A DNA stretch of 33,756 bases from Anaerorhabdus sp036641015. Lineage in GTDB: Bacteria; Bacillota_I; Bacilli_A; Erysipelotrichales; Erysipelotrichaceae. The stretch is taken from contig NZ_JAVWFO010000016.1 in NCBI RefSeq assembly GCF_036641015.1, positions 1 through 33,756 on the forward strand. Reading direction: 5' to 3'. The notes below the pieces were generated by a model that did no database searches, was not told the DNA's origin, and saw only the letters and a list, made by a program, of their open reading frames with translations. Positions 25,540 through 33,721 of the stretch are shown piece after piece; the first letter of the stretch is position 1; each line of letters begins with the position of its first letter. The position numbers were made by a program, and so were the translations under genes.

Positions 25540-26948
25540 TACTCACCTCTTCCCATAGTAGCAATTACCGCAAAATTATAATCACCACTTTGTTCATTTA
25601 TTCCTATTTGATTAAATACAACTGATTCAAAGATTCCTGAATTTTTAAGATAATCTGCATAATAAGTTGGAGTATGTGGATCAGCAGCACTAATATCAAT
25701 TGTAAATATTCCAAGATCTGATGACATACCATTTATAGATATTCCTTCATACCCGAATATAACTTGTACAGTATATGAATTAATAGTAGGAATAATATTT
25801 AAGTTTGCTTGAGCATTAGTAATTTCATTTACTATTGTCTTATATGCGGAAATAATAGATTCATCCTCTAATACCTTTGTTACTTTTTCTATTGTTTCTA
25901 CATTTGTTGTATAGTTTTGCTCAATAGCAATTTGATTTTTTATTTGGTCATTATAATAGAATAGCCCACCATAAATACCACCTAGAACTAGAACACTAAC
26001 TCCACCAAGTATAAGAAATTTCTTTTTAGTTGGGTTCATTGCTTTTTCTTGTTTTAAATAATCTGAATACAACTTATCGAAGTTTAAATTCTTTGGATTA
26101 CCAGCAAGTGATCCTAAGATATGAATATATGATAAGTAATTAAAATCTTCTGGTGCTTGTAGATTATCAATTGCAGGCATTACTTCAATTGCCATTGGTA
26201 AAGATTGTGATAAATCTACAATTAGTTTATCAAATCCATTGTAATCACCAAACATGTAGATTGCTTCAATTTTAGATTGATAATGACGTGTCATTTGGAA
26301 TTGTTGCATCATTGAAATTTCTTCTTTGATAGTCGCAAGTAATCCTTCATAGTTGTCAAACGAAATACGTGCACTTCTTAATAAAACGAACTTTTGTCCA
26401 TCAAACAAGAACACTTTTAATAAACCATTAATTATTTCAAGTGTTATAAATGGTTGCGTATTTTCTTTAATTGAAGTTTTTGAAATGTAATTAAATAAAG
26501 CTCTATTACCTACTTCTATTGTTCTTACTTTTTTACATTTAATATCAGCAAGTGTTTTTTCATAAGATGCTACTAGTGATAGTGGTAATCCACACACTAA
26601 TATTTTTCTTAATTTATCTTCTTCAGACATTCCAATATCAACAAAATCAAGCAACATCTCTTGTGATAATGTTTGAGATGCTTGCAATTCATTCTTGATG
26701 ATTTGAATTGTTTTATCATTATCTAGTACAGGTACTTTTAATTCACGATAAAATGCACTTGTATTATTCGCAATCATTGTAGCTTTCTTTGTTTTTTTAT
26801 CTTGTAGTTCTGTCACTATTTGATGCAAATTCTCTTGATCCATTAGTGAATAAACTGTTTTAAAACTCTCAATCGTAATTTGATTTTTCTTGTAGACTGC
26901 ATCTACAATTTTATATTGGGTATTCCCTACTTCTATTAAGTATGCCAC
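25539..26948 (-). CDS. PilM-PilN fusion protein
   Basis: This 469-residue protein joins two parts normally encoded apart. Residues 1-280 are an actin-like PilM domain (MAYLIEVGNTQYKIVDAV, LEIINGLLKVFLFDG, YMFGDYNGFDKLI). Residues 283-310 hold NPKNLNFDKLYSDY, like the INLLP segment of PilN that docks on PilM. After that come a membrane helix (311-331), a coiled region and a PilN-like periplasm-side domain. The fusion fixes PilM to its partner in one chain. I recall a similarly named pilMN gene in Clostridioides difficile. It lies between pilC and pilO in the operon. The PilM nucleotide-binding motifs look degenerate, so ATP binding is uncertain. Confidence 0.85.
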   Translation of the reverse strand: MAYLIEVGNTQYKIVDAVYKKNQITIESFKTVYSLMDQENLHQIVTELQDKKTKKATMIANNTSAFYRELKVPVLDNDKTIQIIKNELQASQTLSQEMLLDFVDIGMSEEDKLRKILVCGLPLSLVASYEKTLADIKCKKVRTIEVGNRALFNYISKTSIKENTQPFITLEIINGLLKVFLFDGQKFVLLRSARISFDNYEGLLATIKEEISMMQQFQMTRHYQSKIEAIYMFGDYNGFDKLIVDLSQSLPMAIEVMPAIDNLQAPEDFNYLSYIHILGSLAGNPKNLNFDKLYSDYLKQEKAMNPTKKKFLILGGVSVLVLGGIYGGLFYYNDQIKNQIAIEQNYTTNVETIEKVTKVLEDESIISAYKTIVNEITNAQANLNIIPTINSYTVQVIFGYEGISINGMSSDLGIFTIDISAADPHTPTYYADYLKNSGIFESVVFNQIGINEQSGDYNFAVIATMGRGE

Positions 26949-26974
26949 AACAATTCCTCCTTATTTTTTATTCA

Positions 26975-28314
26975 CTAACTAATGTGCTGCATCATTCCAT
27001 ACATTGGTAACATAACTGCCGCAACAATGAATCCTATAACTAAAGCCATGATAATCATCATGATTGGTTCTAGTAATGACACTAATCTAGTAGAAGCTGC
27101 ATCAGCTTCTTCATCAAAGTAGTTAGCAGCAGAATCTAGAATAGTATCAATCGATCCAGATTCCTCACCAATATAAACCATTGATGTAAACATGGGATCA
27201 AATACCGCGGTATCTTCAAGTGAGGTTGATATATATTCTCCCCTACTAACTTTTTGTATAACATCTTGGAATTTTTCTTCAATAACTACGTTTCCAATAA
27301 TAATTGATACCATTCTTAATAATTCAATCATATCAAGACCACTCGCATAAAGTGTTGCAAAACCACGTGCACATCGAGCAGAATAAATTGTTCTATTCAA
27401 TTTACCAACAACTGGTCCATTTANNNNNNNNNNNNNNNNNNNNNNNNNNNNNNNNNNNNNNNNNNNNNNNNNNNNNNNNNNNNNNNNNNNNNNNNNNNNN
27501 NNNNNNNNNNNNNNNNNNNNNNNGCACATCGAGCAGAATAAATTGTTCTATTCAATTTACCAACAACTGGTCCATTTAGTTTAAATGAGTCAATTGCAAA
27601 TCTTACTGGTTTTAGTTTACATATAATTGGAATACACATGCCAATTATCGCAACACCACCAAGTACAATCATCCAATACTTTGTCAAAATATTACTAAAT
27701 GATACAAGAATTTGAGTAATTACCGGTAAATCTTGGCCTTCATACAATTCAAAGAATGTCGGAAGAACTAGTGTCACTAAGAAAATAACTACAACTATCG
27801 CAACGACACTCAAAATCATTGGGTACATCATTGCACTTTTTATTTTGTTATTTAATTTGTTTTCTTTTTCAAAGTGTTCACCCATTTTCGCTAAATTCTT
27901 TTCAACAATTCCACCAGTTTCTCCGGCTTCAATCATGTTAATTAATATATTAGGGAATACTTCTTGTGCTTTCATGGCAGTAGATAAACTATTACCTTTT
28001 TGCATCGACTCATAAATTCTTTCATAAACAACTTTTGTTTTAGGGTTAGTACTCTTAGTTTCAAGAATATGAATGGCTTTAATTATAGTAATACCACTTT
28101 CAAGCATAACTGAAATTTGACGGCAGAAAATGATGAGGTCTTTCGGCTTCATCTTTTTAATAGCTTTTGTTTCTTTTACTACTTCATCTTTACTAACAAG
28201 GTAGTACTCCATTTGTTTTATCTTTAACAACAAACTTTGTTCATTCTCTGCTTCAATTATTCTAGTTACTTTTTTCTTATTTTTATCTATAAGTACACAC
28301 TTAAAAGTCTTCAT
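26975..28314 (-). CDS. pilC: Type IV pilus inner-membrane platform PilC (assembly gap inside)
   Basis: Two T2SSF domains characterise PilC. The N-terminal part has IIFCRQISVMLESGITIIKA and MIEAGETGG; the C-terminal part has TLYASGLDMIELL and MVYIGEESGSIDTIL, ending in LPMYGMM. Three membrane helices are visible. The gene contains 100 N and a 55-bp duplication around them. As given, 1340 bases is not a multiple of three. Removing the N run and one 55-bp copy (155 bases) leaves 1185 bases, 394 residues, open throughout and normal for PilC, so I call it intact. It anchors PilB and PilT in the membrane. It is the first gene of the pilC-pilMN-pilO-pilX-minor pilin operon. Confidence 0.93.
27369..27423. 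repeat. 55-bp contig-end overlap, left copy
   Basis: This is identical over 55 bases to 27524-27578 on the other side of the N run. I read it as the overlap of two contig ends, not as a biological repeat. Confidence 0.85.
27424..27523. other. Scaffold gap of exactly 100 N
   Basis: A run of 100 N is the usual placeholder for a gap of unknown size. Because the flanks are the same 55 bases, the true gap is probably minus 55, meaning no sequence is missing. Confidence 0.9.
27524..27578. repeat. 55-bp contig-end overlap, right copy
   Basis: The second copy of 27369-27423. Its reading frame continues straight into the other contig once the two copies are merged. Confidence 0.85.
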
Positions 28315-28336
28315 TCATATCACCCTTTGTACATCT

Positions 28337-28345
28337 ATTTTAGCA
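28337..28345 (-). promoter_or_regulatory. Possible extended -10 promoter of the pilC operon
   Basis: TGCTAAAAT on the minus strand is an extended -10 element about 22 bases before the pilC ATG. No good -35 is seen at 16-18 bases. Confidence 0.35.
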
Positions 28346-28353
28346 CACACTAT

Positions 28354-28387
28354 TAAAAAGAGGTAATAAAAGTGGCTAGCGTTACCT
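28354..28387 (-). terminator. Second hairpin between lipoprotein and pilC genes
   Basis: The stem AGGTAA/TTACCT, with a 15-base loop, is followed by CTTTTT on the minus strand, just upstream of the pilC -10. An alternative pairing of AGAGG with CCTCT (28394-28398) is possible. It could attenuate read-through from an upstream start into pilC. Confidence 0.4.
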
Positions 28388-28473
28388 AAAACCCCTCTAT
28401 TTTGTCGTGAATGTAACATCCCTTTTGATTATGCATTTTCAATCACTTTAAATCTCAACTTCTTAAAAGCATA

Positions 28474-28503
28474 GAAAAAGCAAAGGTCGAATGACCTTTG
28501 CTT
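28474..28503 (-). terminator. Strong terminator of the tandem lipoprotein gene
   Basis: A perfect stem of at least 9 bp, GCAAAGGTC/GACCTTTGC (extended by AA/TT), with a 4-base loop and TTTTT on the minus strand, lies 17 bases after the stop. Confidence 0.88.
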
Positions 28504-28519
28504 CAAAAGTTAATTTAAA

Positions 28520-29590
28520 CTATTTAATTTCTACAGCGTTGTTAGCAGCAGATTGGATAGCTTTTTGGTAGTCACCAATAGTCATTGTACAAGTTGTCTT
28601 TAATTCTTCAACATCAGGTACATTTGTATGGTTTCCGTCACCTTTATCGAATGTTGGCATATCGATGATTTCTTGAGGAGTCTTACCAATTGCGTAAGCT
28701 TCTAAAGCAGCGATTTGTTCAAACCATTCTTTACCAATTTCAGAAGCTGAAAGCATACCGTAGTCTGCTCCTTTTTCTTTCTTAGTAGGTGTTACTGTTG
28801 TATCTTCTGGAGCTGTAATCACACCAGTTGTGTTAAATTTACCTGCATTTTGAGCAGTATCGATACTTGTGTAAACAATCTTACCATCAGCATCTAAAGC
28901 TACTACTGCAAATGAAGTGTTTGCTTGAACTTGACCATCTTTGTCTTCTGTTGCATCAGCAATGTTTAAGCTTGTAACTGAACCAGTTCCAACTTTAGCG
29001 ACGTTTTCAACAGCTACTGCATTGTCAGCAGCAACTTGGATAGCTTTTAAGTAATCTCCAACTGACATTGTACATGTAGTTTTTAATTCTTCTACATCAG
29101 GAACATTGTCATGATCTTCTGTATTTACTGTTGGCATAGCTACTACTTCAGCAACTGTTTTTCCAACTGCATAAGCTTCTAAAGCTTCGATTTGTTCGAA
29201 CCATTCTTTACCAATAGCAGAAGCTGAAAGCATACCGTAGTCTGCTCCTTTTTCTTTCTTAGTAGGTGTTACTGTTGGATCTTCTGGAGCTGTAACAGCA
29301 CCAGCTGTGCTAAATTTACCTGTGTTTTGTGCAGTATCGATAGAAACGTATTTAATTACGTCACCTTCTAATACTACAGTTGCAAATGTAGTGTTGAATT
29401 GAGCTTGTCCATCTTTATCTTCAGATGCATCAGCAACTTTGATAGATGTTACAGAACCAATTCCCACTTTTAATCCTGTTGTTTCAACAGGTGCTTCAGT
29501 TTCTGCAGGTGTTTCTGTTGGTGTAGCAGGTTTGCTTGAACATCCAACTAAAACCATTGCAGCAACTAATAATGTTAATAGTTTTTTCAT
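28520..29590 (-). CDS. Tandem-repeat surface lipoprotein of unknown function
   Basis: This 356-residue protein has a lipoprotein signal (MKKLLTLLVAAMVLVGC, lipid on Cys17) and a Thr/Pro/Glu linker, then two copies of a domain of about 159 residues. Each copy has GSVTS-I-ADA-EDKDGQ, an STDTAQN-like strand, VTPTKKEKGADYGMLSAS, IGKEWFEQI-ALEAYA-GKT, NVPDVEELKTTCTM and GDY-KAIQ-AA-NA. It lies outside the membrane. I do not recognise the family. Small-ligand or cofactor binding, perhaps in surface redox, is a guess from resemblance to flavin-linked lipoproteins. The promoter, GGAGG ribosome site and terminator are all near ideal, so it should be abundant. Confidence 0.85.
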   Translation of the reverse strand: MKKLLTLLVAAMVLVGCSSKPATPTETPAETEAPVETTGLKVGIGSVTSIKVADASEDKDGQAQFNTTFATVVLEGDVIKYVSIDTAQNTGKFSTAGAVTAPEDPTVTPTKKEKGADYGMLSASAIGKEWFEQIEALEAYAVGKTVAEVVAMPTVNTEDHDNVPDVEELKTTCTMSVGDYLKAIQVAADNAVAVENVAKVGTGSVTSLNIADATEDKDGQVQANTSFAVVALDADGKIVYTSIDTAQNAGKFNTTGVITAPEDTTVTPTKKEKGADYGMLSASEIGKEWFEQIAALEAYAIGKTPQEIIDMPTFDKGDGNHTNVPDVEELKTTCTMTIGDYQKAIQSAANNAVEIK

Positions 29591-29614
29591 TTTATTTCTT
29601 CCTCCGTAGTTCTC

Positions 29615-29643
29615 ATTATACTTTTTATCGAATACCGTGTCAA
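29615..29643 (-). promoter_or_regulatory. Perfect sigma-A promoter of the lipoprotein gene
   Basis: TTGACA (29638-29643) and TATAAT (29615-29620) are exactly 17 bases apart on the minus strand, both fully consensus. It is the strongest-looking promoter in the window. Confidence 0.85.
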
Positions 29644-29645
29644 TT

Positions 29646-29687
29646 AATCGTTTGTCATTTCACAAACGATTTTTCAACTTGTGAAAT
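29646..29687. promoter_or_regulatory. Overlapping inverted repeats upstream of the lipoprotein promoter
   Basis: One perfect 10-bp stem (29646-29655 with 29662-29671) and one 9-bp stem ATTTCACAA/TTGTGAAAT (29657-29665... with 29679-29687) share bases, so only one can form at a time. They lie just upstream of the -35. Neither is followed by a T run in the leftward direction, so an operator or a switch in the dacA tail is more likely than a plain terminator. Confidence 0.5.
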
Positions 29688-29707
29688 ATGTCGTATTTTT
29701 AACTTCA

Positions 29708-30982
29708 CTATTCTGGTAGCTTTGTGCTTTTCATTATAAATATAAGCACCTTTAATCCGATAAATAACGCTAAGATTCCAACGCTTATCCAATCAATTAC
29801 AGTCACTATTTTAGGCAATGTACTTCCCTTAAAACTAAGATCATATAATGTGATATGTTTTTCTAATTCAACTTCTCCTACAACATCGCCATCAATCTTT
29901 ATAACTGCATATCCTTCTATATTACTACCCTCATCTTGTTTACGTACTTCTGTTTCTAAAACAATTAAACTTTCATCAACTGACATCGGTAACAACACAT
30001 TCAATGAATTAGCTAAAGTAAAATCAACTTCCCCTATTACTTTACTTCCTTCTTTCACCTCTGAGTGTACATCACCTATTTCATTTGAAATAGTCACAGT
30101 CTTGTAATTATTGAATCCATAGTTTAATAACTTAGTCATATCTTCATAACGTGCATCACCACTATCACACCCCATAACAACACCTATTAAATCCATATTG
30201 TCTTTCGTGGCACTATTCACCATGGTATATCCAGCGTCTTCTGTCCAACCTGTTTTACCACCTGTCACATATTCATAACTATACTTAGAATTCTTCAACA
30301 TTTCATTTCCTGTTGAAAACACTCTAGTTTCTGTTTGTTTATTTGTAGGTGCCATATCATATCGCACTTGTCCAAATACTTCTTTGAACTTTTCATTGCG
30401 TAAGGCAGCCCTAGTTATCATTGCCATATCATATGCTGTAGTTACATGACCATCATCATTTAATCCATGAGCATTTGAAAAATTACTATTTTTAGCACCA
30501 ACACTTGTAGCTACTTCATTCATTAATTTTGCAAATTCTTCTTGTGTACCACTTACTGCTTCCGCAAGAACATTGGATGCATCATTCGCACTCGCCATAA
30601 TCGATGCATATACCAAATCAATCATTGGTGCTTCCTCGCCATAATCTAACCAGATATGACTACTTGTTCTATCTATATTATCTATCGCCGTTGCACTTGC
30701 TGATAACACCGCACTAGAATCTAATTTCTCTAGCGCAATATAGTTTGTGAGTATCTTTGTAATACTTGCCGGATATCTTTGTTCATTCATATTCTTTTGA
30801 TATAGAACCATCCCCGTTTTAGCATCTATTAATACTGCTGTTTTGGCATTCAATGCTAAACTATCAACAACTGGAGTTGCTGTTGGCTCTGATGTAGGCT
30901 CTGTGTCCTCGGCAAAAAGAGGTAAATAATTACCAATTATTAATCCTATACACAATAAAGAAGAAAATATTTTCTTAATCAT
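29708..30982 (-). CDS. dacA: D-alanyl-D-alanine carboxypeptidase (PBP5/DacA type, S11)
   Basis: This 424-residue protein has a signal peptide (MIKKIFSSLLCIGLIIGNYL, likely cut after LFA), the serine active site SITK (Ser73, Lys76), SAN at 131-133 and KTG at 243-245, a C-terminal beta-rich domain and a membrane helix near 393-415 with a short basic tail. It removes the last D-Ala from peptidoglycan stem peptides outside the membrane. Most PBP5 proteins end in an amphipathic helix; a true hydrophobic helix here resembles DacF-like members. The ATG at 30982 is chosen because the signal peptide starts there and GGATG lies upstream; two ATGs further up are possible. Confidence 0.92.
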   Translation of the reverse strand: MIKKIFSSLLCIGLIIGNYLPLFAEDTEPTSEPTATPVVDSLALNAKTAVLIDAKTGMVLYQKNMNEQRYPASITKILTNYIALEKLDSSAVLSASATAIDNIDRTSSHIWLDYGEEAPMIDLVYASIMASANDASNVLAEAVSGTQEEFAKLMNEVATSVGAKNSNFSNAHGLNDDGHVTTAYDMAMITRAALRNEKFKEVFGQVRYDMAPTNKQTETRVFSTGNEMLKNSKYSYEYVTGGKTGWTEDAGYTMVNSATKDNMDLIGVVMGCDSGDARYEDMTKLLNYGFNNYKTVTISNEIGDVHSEVKEGSKVIGEVDFTLANSLNVLLPMSVDESLIVLETEVRKQDEGSNIEGYAVIKIDGDVVGEVELEKHITLYDLSFKGSTLPKIVTVIDWISVGILALFIGLKVLIFIMKSTKLPE

Positions 30983-31061
30983 TTTTATCATCCATTCTAA
31001 TTCTTTTCTATTATAACCTATAACATCCATTTTTTTGAGTTATAAATCATTTTTACCAAAA

Positions 31062-31087
31062 GAAAATCCTCATTTCAAAATGAGGAT
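31062..31087 (-). terminator. Terminator of the metal ATPase gene
   Basis: A 9-10 bp stem ATCCTCATT/AATGAGGAT with a very short loop is followed by TTTTC-TTTT on the minus strand, 5 bases after the stop codon. It separates the ATPase from dacA. Confidence 0.8.
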
Positions 31088-31092
31088 AAATT

Positions 31093-33600
31093 CTATTTCT
31101 TAAGTAATCTTATTGAATTAAGAATCGCTAATACCGATACACCAACATCAGCAAATATTGCAAGCCACATACCAGCAAGACCAAATCCAGCCATAACTAA
31201 TACCAATAATTTAATACCAATCGCTCCAACAATATTTTGTTGTACAATTTTCATTGTTTTCTTTGAGCGGTTGATAGCTAATGGAATTTTATTTAAGTTA
31301 TCATCCATAATCACAACATCTGCAGCTTCAATTGCTGCATCACTACCAACTCCACCCATCGCAAATCCTAGATCTGCTAACGCAAGTACTGGAGCATCAT
31401 TAATTCCATCTCCTGCAAATCCTAGCTTACCATTAGGCAATAGTTTTTCAACAACTTCTACTTTTTGATTTGGTAAACATTCACTATAAACTGAATCAAT
31501 ACCAACTTCTTTTGCAATGTGCTCCGCAACAACTTTTCTATCACCACTTAACATTACACTAGAAATACCTGTTGCTTTAAGTGATTGAATCGCTTGTTTA
31601 GAATCTTTTTTGAGTCGATCTTCAATAATAATTGTACCAACATATTCATTATTTTTTGCCACTAACACCAATGTGCCTAATTCATCTACCCTAGGATAAT
31701 CAACATTAAATTGATTCATTAATTTCTCATTGCCAACTAATATTACATCACCATCAAGTTTTACCGAGATACCATGTCCAGCAATTTCTTCCACATCCAT
31801 TATTCTTGTTCCATCTATTTCTTTACCATAAGCTTCAAGAATTGATGTCGCAATAGGATGAGTAGAATTGTTTTCTGCATATGCTGCATATTCTAATGCA
31901 TTTTCATTCCCTAGTATTTTACTAACCCCAAATTTACCCTCGGTTATTGTTCCTGTCTTGTCAAAAACCATTTGTTTTAATACTGATAAGTTCTCAATTA
32001 CCGTGCTACCTTTTACTAATATTCCATTTTTACTTAATCCACCAATACCAGCAAAGAAACCTAGTGGTATGCTTATTACCAATGCACATGGACATGAAAT
32101 TACTAAGAATGCACAAGCACGTTCAATTGAATCATAATACGTAATCCCTGGCATAAATACTGGAAGAAACGCCGCAATTGCAACCGCTAATAGCACCACA
32201 ATTGGTGTATATACTTTTGAAAATTTAGTGATAAAATTTTCTGATTTTGTTTTTCTACTACTCGTATTTTCAACAAGCTCTAAAATTTTACTTACAGTAC
32301 TTTCACCATATGGTTTTGTTACTTGTATTTCTAATAGTCCTCTTTGATTAACACTACCACTTAATACTTCATCACCCTCTTGAACATCTCGTTCTAAGCT
32401 TTCACCCGTTAAACTGGATGTATCTAAACTACTCATTCCCTTTTTAATAACACCATCTAATGGAATTCGCTCCCCTGGTTTAACAACCACAACATCGTTA
32501 ACCATTACCTCCTCTGGCGATAAATCAACTGTTTCAATCCCTCTTAATACGTGAGCTACATCTGGTCTAATATCCATTAAATCTGCAATTGATTTGCGAC
32601 TAGAGTATACTGCTTTTTCTTGGAAGTATTCACCCACTTGGTAAAACAACATAACCGCTACTGCTTCTTTATAATCCTGTAACATAATCGCTACTATAGT
32701 CGCTAGTGCCATTAAGAAGTTTTCATCAAACCATTGACCTTTTAATATATTTCTCACTGCGTTATAAACAACATCGTAACCTAAAATTACATAGGCAATT
32801 AACATTAACACTACCCCTAGAATACTTGTATCAATTATAATTAATCCAATTGCAAAAATTATTGCGCCAACTACTATTCTATATAATGCTTTTTTAAAGT
32901 CATGTTCTTTTTCTACTGATTGATTTGTTGTCTTAATATGTTCAACAATTACATCTGGTTCCATTTCTTTTACTATATTAATAATAGAGTTCTCTATTTC
33001 AACCTGTTTGTTTTTTTGACAACTGTATGTACAAGTAGTACTCATAAAATCTACTGTTACTTTTTCTACTCCATCTACCTTAGATATTGCTTCCTCTATC
33101 TCAGCTGCACAATGTGCACAATCTAAGCCTTTAAAAAACAATGAATATTCACTGCCTTTTTTATTCACCACAACATCTGGTTCTTTTTCATTAATTATTC
33201 TAATGATTTCTTTTTCTATATTAGCATGACTACCTTTTTGACAACGGTATGTACAAGTTGTGCTCATGAAGTCTACTGTTACCTTTTCTACTCCATCTAC
33301 CTTAGATATTGCTTCCTCTATCTCAGCTGCACAATGTGCACAATCTAAGCCATTAAGAATTAATGCATACTCAACACCAGTTTCTGTTACATCTACATCT
33401 GGTTCCATTTCTTTTACTATCTTTTTGATTTCATTTTTTATACTATCTATATTCATATTATCTTTTGGATAAAACGTTAATTTTTTAGACATAAAATCAA
33501 CATGAGCTTTTTCAACGGAATTCATACCACTTATTTTGTTTTCTATTTCGGAAGCACAATGTGCGCAATCCAAACCATTTAACACCAATTCAATCTTCAT
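31093..33600 (-). CDS. Zn/Cd/Pb-type P1B ATPase with three metal-binding domains
   Basis: This 835-residue ATPase exports heavy metals across the membrane. Order: three N-terminal HMA-type domains, each with GLDCAHC (cysteines 12/15, 87/90, 161/164), then eight membrane helices. It has TGES (398-401), the intramembrane CPC (503-505), the phosphorylated Asp547 in DKTGT, HP (581-582) and GDGINDAP near 730. CPC together with DCAHC sites fits the ZntA/CadA group (Zn, Cd, Pb) better than copper pumps. Domains 2 and 3 share 35 identical residues, a recent duplication. Each of those two also has a CxxxC pair (CTYRC, CTYSC), giving extra thiols. An ArsR-type operator lies upstream. Confidence 0.93.
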   Translation of the reverse strand: MKIELVLNGLDCAHCASEIENKISGMNSVEKAHVDFMSKKLTFYPKDNMNIDSIKNEIKKIVKEMEPDVDVTETGVEYALILNGLDCAHCAAEIEEAISKVDGVEKVTVDFMSTTCTYRCQKGSHANIEKEIIRIINEKEPDVVVNKKGSEYSLFFKGLDCAHCAAEIEEAISKVDGVEKVTVDFMSTTCTYSCQKNKQVEIENSIINIVKEMEPDVIVEHIKTTNQSVEKEHDFKKALYRIVVGAIIFAIGLIIIDTSILGVVLMLIAYVILGYDVVYNAVRNILKGQWFDENFLMALATIVAIMLQDYKEAVAVMLFYQVGEYFQEKAVYSSRKSIADLMDIRPDVAHVLRGIETVDLSPEEVMVNDVVVVKPGERIPLDGVIKKGMSSLDTSSLTGESLERDVQEGDEVLSGSVNQRGLLEIQVTKPYGESTVSKILELVENTSSRKTKSENFITKFSKVYTPIVVLLAVAIAAFLPVFMPGITYYDSIERACAFLVISCPCALVISIPLGFFAGIGGLSKNGILVKGSTVIENLSVLKQMVFDKTGTITEGKFGVSKILGNENALEYAAYAENNSTHPIATSILEAYGKEIDGTRIMDVEEIAGHGISVKLDGDVILVGNEKLMNQFNVDYPRVDELGTLVLVAKNNEYVGTIIIEDRLKKDSKQAIQSLKATGISSVMLSGDRKVVAEHIAKEVGIDSVYSECLPNQKVEVVEKLLPNGKLGFAGDGINDAPVLALADLGFAMGGVGSDAAIEAADVVIMDDNLNKIPLAINRSKKTMKIVQQNIVGAIGIKLLVLVMAGFGLAGMWLAIFADVGVSVLAILNSIRLLKK

Positions 33601-33612
33601 AGTTTCACCTCA

Positions 33613-33638
33613 TACATATGAACATATGTTCATATGTA
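33613..33638 (-). promoter_or_regulatory. Palindromic ArsR/SmtB-type operator
   Basis: A perfect 26-bp palindrome is centred on AACATATGTT, with TGAACAT-ATGTTCA halves as in CzrA/CadC/SmtB operators. It begins at the -10 box and covers the start of transcription, so bound repressor would block the ATPase gene until metal releases it. The repressor gene is not in the window. Confidence 0.8.
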
Positions 33639-33666
33639 GTATATATTGTTTGCCTATAAGTGTCAA
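33638..33666 (-). promoter_or_regulatory. Promoter of the metal ATPase gene
   Basis: TTGACA (33661-33666) and TATACT (33638-33643) are 17 bases apart on the minus strand. The -10 abuts the palindromic operator. Confidence 0.8.
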
Positions 33667-33684
33667 CCATATTTCTTAAAAACA

Positions 33685-33721
33685 TAAAAAAACCTAGTTT
33701 GTTATTTTCACATTCTAGGTT
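33685..33721 (-). terminator. Terminator of a gene beyond the right edge
   Basis: The stem AACCTAG (33691-33697) with CTAGGTT (33715-33721) has a 17-base loop and a TTTTTTATG tail on the minus strand. It would end a leftward transcript from a gene that stops at or beyond the window edge; no codons of it can be assigned safely. Confidence 0.6.

Noticed and set aside
26975..28314. pilC as a pseudogene or two partial genes
   Set aside because: The frame break comes only from the 100 N and the 55-bp duplicated contig ends; merging restores a normal open frame.
28315..28519. Cyclic di-GMP riboswitch in front of the pilus operon
   Set aside because: I looked for GEMM-type conserved loops and found none; only simple hairpins are visible.
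28520..29590. CRISPR or other non-coding repeat array
   Set aside because: The two repeats are 477 bases apart, in frame, and encode duplicated protein domains.
29646..29671. Intrinsic terminator for dacA
   Set aside because: In the leftward direction the stem is followed by AATTGACA, not a T run; the T run is on the other strand, where no gene would use it.
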